NCBI GenBank assembly: GCA_026770585.1
Contig: MU647219.1
Coordinates: 66,534 to 76,978 of the forward strand
From: Baffinella frigidus
Taxonomy: Eukaryota; Cryptophyceae; Cryptomonadales; Baffinellaceae
Length of the DNA stretch: 10,445 nt
Direction of reading: 5' to 3'
Shown here: positions 1-8,442 of the stretch, piece by piece
Position numbering within the stretch: position 1 is the stretch's first letter
Layout of the letters: every line of letters begins with the position of its first letter
The notes under the pieces: generated by a model
Told to the model about the DNA's origin: nothing
The model's database searches: none
What the model saw: only the letters and a program-made list of their open reading frames with translations
Translations under genes and position numbers: made by a program

Positions 1-642
1 ATTGACTTTACAAGTGTTTTTATCTGGATTTTTGCGCCGCAGGCTACCCGATTTCGGGCGACATCTCGTACAATTGCCCGAGAAACGTAAAACCTGCAAT
101 CGAAAGTCAATCTGTTCGAAGAAAGAATATTCGGCCGCGGTAAAATCACTTGTAAAGTCAATCGGGGAAGAAATATATGTCGGACCCCCATACAAGACTT
201 ACTCCCAAATAGAGGGTGGGGTAGCTTTGGTGCTTTGGTGCTTTTATTTACACTCACATCGAAGGCCACATCCCACCTCACTCTTGAGGAGTTAGGAGTG
301 ATCTACGGGTGAGCTCCCCAAAAGTTGTCGAAAGCCCCCTTGGAAAAGTTGGCAAAAGTGGAGGAAAATGTTTTTTTCCCTCCGGATGGGCCCGCCTGGG
401 TGAAGTAAAACTCGTCGCAGGCGGTTTTTGGAGGTGTTTCCCCACATGTCACGAAAATCTGAGACCACATTCAAGGACCAACTTTCAATTCTGTTTCACA
501 AAGGTGGTCTCAGATTTTTGTGACAAGTGAGGGAACATCATGTTACCGCACAAAACGCCTGCTACCCCACCCTCCCCAAATAGGGTGTTTTCTGAATCCC
601 TAAGTCGCGAGCCTCAACTTTTGACTACAGGGTTGGCTGAAA
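1..642. other. Upstream region without a recognisable gene
   Basis: Less GC-rich than the rest of the window, and no collagen or other family signature appears in any frame. It presumably contains the promoter and 5' leader of the downstream gene, but I see no clear TATA box or initiator. A 12-bp word, gggtggggtagc near 213-224, recurs inverted near 561-572, and a longer inverted repeat lies at 447-525. Either could be regulatory or simply a repeat remnant. Confidence 0.5.
447..525. repeat. 22-nt imperfect inverted repeat upstream of the gene
   Basis: The arm at 447-468 (tgtcacgaaaatctgagacc plus ac) is the reverse complement of 504-525 with one mismatch; 35 nt separate the arms. It could fold into a hairpin in a 5' leader, or be a small terminal-inverted-repeat element or a paired protein-binding site. 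The two arms are the only internal evidence. Confidence 0.8.
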
Positions 643-1005
643 ATGTCCACATCCGAGTTGACTTTCAAAAGTGGCCAGTTTCGCCGGCCTGGCTCTTCGA
701 CTTATCTCGAAGGGGAGAGCGCTGATCCCCCCGAGAAAGTGCTGTCGCTAGGGCGGGACACCGCAGCCATGCAGGCGCCCATCGTGGGCGGTCGCAACCC
801 GACGTGGTCGAGGGGCCCCGCGAAGGCGCTCGCGGCCAGTGCAGCCGTGTTTGCCGTCGGCGCGATTGTGCTGGTCGCTCTGCTGGCCGATGCCCCGGAT
901 GCCCCGCAAGGGAAACATGTCGAGCGCCTCTCGTCGTTCGTGGGGTTGTGTGGGCAGCTCGGCGCCGCACCGTGCGACGCGGCGTCTGTCGGACACCTCC
1001 GCCAG
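643..1005 (+). CDS. Exon 1: cytoplasmic tail, transmembrane anchor and stalk
   Basis: This reads 121 codons from the ATG at 643, or 79 codons from the in-frame ATG at 769. The latter has a better eukaryotic start context (gcagccATGc), so either start is possible. A hydrophobic run, AVFAVGAIVLVALL, lies within residues 62-82. It is preceded by Arg and Lys residues and followed by acidic ones, predicting N-inside/C-outside type II topology with no cleaved signal peptide. The stalk carries two cysteines (residues 103 and 111), which could form inter-chain disulfides. The exon ends in codon CAG followed by gtgcgt, a good phase-0 donor; seven of the eleven modelled exons end in CAG. The frame stays open beyond this donor, but that extension is low-complexity. 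Assignment to the collagen-like gene rests on phase, position and domain logic. Confidence 0.6.
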
Positions 1006-4000
1006 GTGCGTGCTCCCACAGGATCAGCTGATCCCACAGGATCAGCTCCCGACACCTGGCTCTCCCCAGCCAGCCAAGCCGAGCTCACCCCCCCGCCCCC
1101 CTTACCAGGTGGTGAGGAAGCTCTCGACGCGCCTCGACGACCTCCGCAGCCTCTCGCAGCAGTGGGGCGACCACGTGAAGCGCGCTACCACCAGCGCTGT
1201 ACCCCCCCGCCCCCGCCAGCCGCGTCCCAACCCCAGCCCAGTCCTTCCGCCTATGCCGCCACCGCCAGCGGCGGCGACGGCAGCGGCAACCGCAGCAGGA
1301 GCAGCAGGAGCAGCAGCGTCACGTGTCCGGCCTCGCCTAACCAGACCTCCGCTCATGGAATCACCTGCCCGTCGGACTCTCACCCTGTCGAAACTCTAAT
1401 CTCTGCCTCACGCGAGTTGGCTGACTGTTCTTGTGTTGGCGTTCTAGGTGTACGGTACAAATTCGTCAACTTTGAGTGGAAAAGGACCCGGTCTCGCCAG
1501 ATTGGCGAGACCAAACAGACATGCAGAGCTAGAACCTCACCCCCCCCCCTCTCCTCAGCAGCCCCACCCTGAGAGCAGCCCCCCCCCAGCCCGCAGGCCC
1601 TGTCCCTAACCCCTCAAACAGCACTGACCCTACCCCCCCGTGCACAGCAAGACGCCATCGCCTCGTAGCCCGCTGTGTGGGTTGGTGGTGTCTGACCAGC
1701 CCTTCCAATTCGCTCCCCTCCCCCCGCAGGCCCCGACCCTGAACCCCCCCCCCTCCCCTACAGCAAGACGCCATCTCCGGCATGGACAACGACGCCGGCG
1801 TCGCGACCGTGGACCAGGACGCGCTCAACACGTTCCTCGACCGCGCCGGGCCCCCCGGGCACGACGGGTCCCCGGGCCCGCGCGGGCCGCACGGGGTACC
1901 TCCCCCCCCCCGATCTGCTGAGACCTCCTGAACCGTTGCCTCGAGGACTGTGTCCATCACCTGGTTCAGGAGACATGATGGGCTCAAACGGCGCCACCCC
2001 CTCTCCCGTTAATGACGTTCCTGGTCTTGGGAGTCGCCCCCTTCTCCCCCCGCCTCCTCCCCCCCCCGCTGCCCTACCGCTTCAGAACGCGTTCCACTTG
2101 GGGCTACGAGGGACGGACGGACCCACAAGTTGTCGGTCGGTGTCAACTTACGGGATTCTAGTACACAAGGTTTAGATGGACTGTATCCGTGAAGCCCTCG
2201 ATCAACTTAGGACTGCTAAGTGGTGGCGTCGCCATCGCCTTGCTACTTCCCACCTCACCTCCCCCCCCAAACCCCAAACCCCGACACGCGCAACCCCGAA
2301 ACCCCGAAACCCGCAACCTTGCAACCCTCCCCCCTAACCTTCAAACCTTGAAACCTCCCCCAGATGAACGGGCGCCCCGGCCCCGTGGGGCACATGGGGC
2401 ACATCGGGCTCCCGGGGATTCACGGCTATCAGGGGGTTCGCGGCAGCCAGGTGCCTTTCACCCCGAACACTCTCTCAATAACACCCGCTCAAATTCGTTG
2501 CGCGGGGGGGTCGTTTTCGGGCGGAAGGTGGCGGGGGTGTACCGGGGAGCCAGCGTGTTGACTTGGGGATAGTCGTTGACTTAGGGATAGTCGTTGACTT
2601 AGGGATAGTCGTTGACTTAGGGATAGTCGGGCAGCCCAGAGATAGTCGGGCAACCCAGGCGCGAGGACACACGGGGCACTTGAGCCTCCCAGGGGTGGTT
2701 TTTGAGTTGGCTTTCGGGGCGTCCGTGGCGATGGGTTAGGGGCTTGCGGATGAGGAGAAAGGCGCCTGCGAAGAGGAGAAAGGGGCTTGCAGATGAGGAG
2801 AAAGAGGCTTGCGGATGAGGAGAAGGGTGCTTCCGATGAGGAGAAAGGGGCTTGCGAATGAGGAGAAGGGCGCCTGCGAACAGGAGAAAGGGGCTTGCGG
2901 ATTTGGAGAAAGGGGCTTGCGGGTGAGGGTTTAGGGGCTTGCGGATGAGGGGTTAGGGGTGTATGGCGTGGGATCCACTTGTCAAGCTTGCGATAGGGCA
3001 GCCTGAACCCTAACCTGAAGAGCACCCTAAACCCTAAACCCTAAACCCCAAACCCCAAACCCTTACCCCCAAACCCTCACCCCCAAACCCTCACCCCCTA
3101 ATCCCCCAACCCTACACGGGACCTGCCCTAAACTCTAAACCCTAAACCCTAAACCCTAAACCCCAAACCCTAAACCCCAAACCCTCACCCCCAAACCCTC
3201 ACCCCCAAACCCTCACCCCCTAATCCCCCAACCCTACACGGGACCTGACCTTTACCTTGACCTCAACCCTACAATCCCTAAACCCTAAACCCTAAACCCT
3301 AAACCCCAAACCTTAAAACCTAAAACCCCTCAACCCTAAAACCCCTAAACCCTAAACCCCAAACCCTAAAACCCCTGAACCCTAAACCCTAACGCCTAAC
3401 CCCCACAACCAGGGCCCTCTCGGCATCTCGGGGGAGACTGGCCCAGCCGGCTCGCAGGTTCCAACCGCAAACCCTAGACCCTAGACCCTAGACCCTAGAC
3501 CCTAGACCCTAGACCCTAGACCCTAGACCCTAGACCCTAGACCCTAGACCCTAGGGGTAAGGGGTTGGGAGTTGGGAGTTGGGGCCGAACCCTAGACCCT
3601 CGACCCCTGACCCCAGCCCCCAAACCCCTCCCCGTCGAACTTCTATCACCCCTAAACCCCAACGCCTCCTGGGCACCTTGAAACCCCTCCTGGGCCCCTC
3701 CTGGGCCCCGCCTTGAATCCCCAACGCCTCCTGGGCCCCGCCTTGAAACCCCTTTGAAACCCCTCCAGGCCCCATCAACAGAGCCCTGCAGGGCACCCCC
3801 TGGGTTTCGGGTTTCGGGCCCTGGGGTTCGGGTTTCCCTCGACCCTCCCCGCCCTCACAACAGTTCCCTACGACGCCAGACTGCTGGAGGGGGTAGCTCC
3901 CTCGGAGACCGCCAGTTTTGGCGTGCAACTATGCCAAACGTAAACAATTCCCCCGTATTCCTTCCGGGGAATTGACTTTTGGCGACCCCTTCCAAGAATC

Positions 4001-7000
4001 CGGCGTGGTATGTCCCTATGGGCGTGTGGGGCTCCACGGATTTCGAGTTTCGGGTTTCCTAAACCCCTATTACTCAACCCTGATACAATCCTAACTCAAC
4101 CACCCTACGCCATGAACCCCACAACAGGGCACGATGGGCGCCACCGGCGTCGAGGACATCCCTGGCGATCATCTAACCCCTCAACCCTCTCGGGGAGCAC
4201 GGCCACACGGGCTTCTTTAGGGGCGAGTTGCGCGATCTTGTCACCACTGACTGCCCCCCCCCCCCTCCCCACAACAGGGCCCGATGGGCATCTGGGGCAC
4301 GATGGGCGCCACCGGCGTCGAGGGCATCCCGGGTGATAATCTGACCGCATGGGCGCTCGTGGCAAATCTCGCGCTCTTCTAACGCCACTCAACGCTAAAC
4401 CCGCTTCTACCCTTGTAGGGCCCGATGGGTATCTGGGGCACGATGGGTGCTACTGGCGTCCAGGGCATCCCCGGGGAGCGCGGCCACATGGGATCTCCGG
4501 GCGCGTCGGGCACCGGCGGCCTCGACGGTATAACCCCTGACCCCTAGAAGGAAAGAGGTGGTCACGAGGTGGTCACGAGGTTCGTGTGCCCCCATTAACC
4601 GACGGATAGCGTTGCTAACCGACGGATAGCGTTGCTAACCGATGGATAGCGTTCCTAACCGACGGATAGCGGTCCTGTTGGCGCGATGGGCAAGTCAGGC
4701 ACCGGAGGGCTGTTTTGGTATCCCTGAAGTGGCCAGTAGGCTCATACGCCCTACAGTAGGGCCCTAGGACCTGCCTAGGACCTGGCGTGGGTCTTTTAAG
4801 ACCCCCTGGCTACTTGAGGGATGACCCCGAAACCCTACCCTCCTGACCCCAAAACCTTACACCGTAACCCCCTGAACCCCAACCCTCTGGTTCAGGGTTA
4901 GGGCTGTTTGGTAACCGCTACACCCTGAACCCTGAGTGACTTTGAGGTACTTGAGTTGAGGTACTACCCAAGGGGGGTACCTCATATACTTTAGGACGAA
5001 ATTTGGACGAATTTACGACTTGAAAAATTGGCACTGACCCCCTGAACGTCTTGGTCCTCTTTAGTACTCACGAGCCTCAAGTTGAGTGATCCAATAGTCT
5101 TATAGGCTAACGGACTAAAAGTGGGGTAGTTAGGCCTACGGTATTGCCTATCGTAGGCCGTAGGGCTCCTATGACCAAAAAGTCCTAGGATTTTGGCCTA
5201 CAGTAGGAGGTCCTAGGCAATACCGTAGGCCTCACTACCCCATTTTTAGTCCATTGCCCTATTAAGTCTATGATGTTTACGACGGACCCGCATGGGCATT
5301 CTCTCAACTTCAAAGTTGAAAATGGGGTAGTGAGGCCACTAAAAATGGGGTAGTGAGGCCTACGGTATTGCCTAGGACCTCCTACTGTAGGCCAAAATCC
5401 TAGGACTTTTTGGTCACAGGTGTACCTCACCCTCAAAACCCGTACACACACCCCGAACCCCGAACCCCTACAAACAGGCCCCGCGGGTACGACTGGCATC
5501 CACACCCCTGGGCCAGAGGGCGGGCACGCCATCCTAACCCCCCTGGACCCCTAACCCCCTCACCCCTCACTCCTTACCACCTGAACCCCCTCCCCTACAC
5601 CCCGCAACCCGAAACCCCAACCCCGCGATGCACCTCTTAACCTCCGAACCCTTCCGAAAGGCCGTGCGGGTACGACTGTGGTCGGGCCCGCTGGGCCAGA
5701 GGGCGGGCACGCCATCCTCACCCCCCTGAACACCTGCCCCCTAACCTCTAACCCCTAACCATCACAACCCCTAACCCACAACCCCTAACCCCCAACCCCC
5801 TGAACCCCCAACACCCTGAACCACTCACCCCCCTGAACCCCATCCCCTACACCCCGAACCCCCAACCCCGCGATGAACCTCTTAACCCCCGAACCTCCGC
5901 AAACAGGCCCTGCGGGTACGACTGTGGTCGGGCCCCCTGGTCCTGAGGGCGCGCACGGGGTCGTCTGTTAGGAACGCTGTCCGTCGGTTAGGAACGCTAT
6001 CCGTCGGTTACGACCGCTATCCGTCGGTTAATGGGGAGACACGAACCGCGTGACCACCTCGTGACCACCGCTTTCCTGACCCCTAACCCCCCTCATCAGG
6101 CCCTGCGGGTACGACTGTGGTCGGGCCCCCTGGTCCGGAGGGCGCTCACGGGGTCGTGGGGTTCATGGGGTACATCGGCCGTTCGGGACCTGTTGGTGCG
6201 CTTGCCTGAAACCCGAAACCCCCACTAGCCCTGGCGTTTTTGGTGCGTTTGCGCGAGACCCTGACCCCACCTAGCTGTTGGTGGGGTCCCGCCGGCAGGC
6301 TCGTGAGCGCCCGCGTGACCGGTCACGCGGACGCCGAAGCCAACTGTCCGAGGTGACTGCCTTGCGTGTGCCGAAACCCTGACCCCGCGAAACCCTGGCC
6401 CCACCTAGCTGTTGGTGTGTGTGCCCGAAACCCGAAACCCCCCGAAACCCGCAACCCGAAACCCGAACCCCCTGAACACAAAACACGAAACACGAAACAC
6501 GGAACACGAAACCCTAACCCCCCCGAAACCCGGAGCCCGGACCCAACCCCTGAACCCCAAACCCCAAACCCCAAACCCCAAACCCCAAACCCCAACCCCC
6601 AAACCCCAAACCTAATCCGCAAACCTTGAACCCTAAACTCTCCGGAGCGAGAACCTACGCCCAGAACCTACACCCCAGACCCCAAACCCCAAACCCCAAA
6701 CCCCAAACCCCAAACCCCAATGCAGAGAACGGGATTGAGGGGCACGTCGGGCTGCGTGGCGCCACGGGTGTCCAGGTTACAAGCCCCCCTACCAAACCCT
6801 ACACCCTGAACCCTGCACCCAGAACCCTCAACCCTTTAGGGTTTGGGCCTCAGGGTTTGTAGTTTGGTAAACCCTAAACCCTTGATGGTTTGGGCCTCAG
6901 GGTTTGTAGTTTGGTAGACCATAAACCCTTGCGGGTTTGGGGCTCGGGGTTTGTAGTTTGGGGCTCAGGGTTCAGGGTTTATGGCAGGGATGTTTGGGGG

Positions 7001-8405
7001 TGTAGGGTGTAGGGAGAACGGGATTGAGGGGCACTTCGGGCTGCGTGGCGCCACGGGTGTCCAGGTCCCCCCTGAACCTGACACCCTCACCCGCCTCCTC
7101 CTAAACCCTAAACCCTGTTGGCATTCCTAAACCCTGAACCCTGAACCCTGAACCCTAACCCCTATGGAGGGGGTCAGCCCGGTGTTGACGGCCTAAGGTT
7201 CTGGGATTAGGGGCTTGGGGGTATAGGTTCAGGGTTCAGAGTTTACGGCAGGGAGGTTTGGGGGTGTAGGGTGTAGGGAGAACGGGCTGGAGGGGCATGT
7301 TGGGCTGCGTGGCGCCACGGGTGTTCAGCCCCCCCCCCCCTAATCCTTACACCCTACACCCTAGCTCATACACCCTTAACCCTGCACCCTACACCCTGCA
7401 CCCTACACCCTCAATCCTAAACCCTAAACTCTGCACCCTACACCATAAACCCCACACCCTACACCCTACGCCTGAGGTTGAGGGATTCGGTCTGCGCTAC
7501 ACCTGAGGTTTAGGGATTCGGGTTGGGGTTTAGGCGGAGGGCGCCACGGGTGTCCAGGTTATGACCCCCCCCCCCCATGCACCCTGAACCACAAACGACA
7601 GACCCTAAACCCCACATCCTGAACCGTGGACCCTGAACCCTACACCCTGAACCGTGGACCCTGAACCCAATACCCAATACCCAAAACCCAAAACCCAAAA
7701 CCCAAACCCTGAACCCCACCCCCCCCACACAGGGTTCGATCGGTCTCCAGGGCATGCAGGGTCCCTCGGGTAGGGACGGCGCTATCCGTCGGTTAGGAAC
7801 GCTATCCGTCGGTTAGCAACGCTATCCGTCGGTTAGCAACGCTATCCGTCGGTTAGCAACGCTATCCGTCGGTTAATGGGGGCACACGCACCGCGTGACC
7901 GCCTCTTTCCTAACCCCGAAACCCCACAACGCAGGGTTCGATTGGTCTCCAGGGCATGCAGGGTGCGTCGGGGCGGGAAGGGGCCGCGGGGCCGGCCGGC
8001 GACAAGGGGAAGGACGGCCAGGTGCACACCCTTTTTAAAACCCGGAGAGCTGTACAAGTGAGTCAGCGTGTGGTAATTTTCATGTGTTTGGTCGAAAAGC
8101 GGGCGGACGCGTTACCAACTCCGTACAAAACGCCTACAATCGACGTTTAGAAAGGGTGCGTGGGTAGCCTCGTGTGGCCAGGGTGCCTCGGGGAGGGAAG
8201 GGGCCGCGGGGCCGGCCGGCGACAAGGGGAAAGATGGCCAGGTCGATACTCCTTTCTCCCTCTCTTTCTACCTCCTTGCTCCCTCTCTTTCTCCCTCCCT
8301 TCTCCCTTTCTTTCTCCCTACCCTCATTTTTGTACCAGGGAGGGGTCGGGTTTCGGGCCGCTGCGATACAAACGGGTTGGACCTGAAAGGCCGTTAGCGG
8401 GCGCG

Positions 8406-8442
<37 letters not shown>

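Larger units (their letters stand above)
2451..3412 (+). other. Intron 4, filled with tandem repeats
   Basis: GT-AG, 962 bp. In order it holds an 18-bp minisatellite, a weak exon 4-like remnant at about 2672-2694 (ggggcacttgagcctccc compared with ggggcacatcgggctccc), a roughly 22-bp minisatellite, and a long CCCTAAA-like tract. The acceptor is ccccacaaccag. The proteins that can be translated from this stretch are low-complexity repeat translations. Confidence 0.75.
3458..4418 (+). other. Intron 5 region, with repeats and two exon 6 pseudo-copies
   Basis: Begins gttcca after exon 5. It holds a pure CCCTAGA array, Pro-coding cctcctgggcc repeats, and a fairly unique stretch at 3860-4020 containing a CAATTCCCC/GGGGAATTG hairpin (3945-3974). 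The two incomplete exon 6 copies follow. I find no additional in-register collagen exon between 3458 and 4127. Confidence 0.65.
6776..7732. other. Intron 8 region with inverted telomere-like blocks
   Basis: Alternates C-rich (accctaaaccctga) and G-rich (gggtttgggcctcagggttt) blocks, so the telomere-like sequence occurs in both orientations. A g-rich unit ending gtgtagggtgtaggg precedes exon 8 copies b and c, part of a 264-bp tandem duplication (7017 to 7281). The 3' part is accctacaccctg and acccaaaacccaa repeats, ending at the acceptor ccccacacag. Confidence 0.75.

Noticed and set aside
2-295. 97-codon open frame at the left edge
   Set aside because: No recognised domain, begins at the window edge without an ATG, and composition is not like the real exons.
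665-1102. Antisense open frames opposite exon 1
   Set aside because: Arg/Pro-rich shadows of GC-rich coding sequence; the sense frame has a membrane anchor and fits splicing.
1490-1512. Rho-independent terminator
   Set aside because: A strong stem but no following T tract, and it lies inside an intron of a eukaryotic gene.
1529-1997. Antisense Gly-rich frames at 1.5-2.0 kb
   Set aside because: Gly arises from the complement of poly-C runs; there is no Gly-X-Y periodicity, and the sense strand has a phased exon there.
2489-3025. Antisense 178-codon Ser/Pro-rich frame
   Set aside because: Translation of the 18-bp and 22-bp minisatellites; the repeat structure fully explains the open frame.
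3014-3554. Chromosome end (true telomere)
   Set aside because: Sequence is degenerate, flanked by coding exons on both sides, and similar tracts occur in both orientations through the window.
4671-4717. Genuine exon following exon 6
   Set aside because: Its AG acceptor (gatag|cg) does not give the collagen frame after exon 6, and its donor phase does not fit exon 7.
6323-6629. Open frames with PKPQTPNPK or GFGVWGLGF repeats
   Set aside because: Both strands of telomere-like repeats lack stops by composition; no start context, domain or splice logic.
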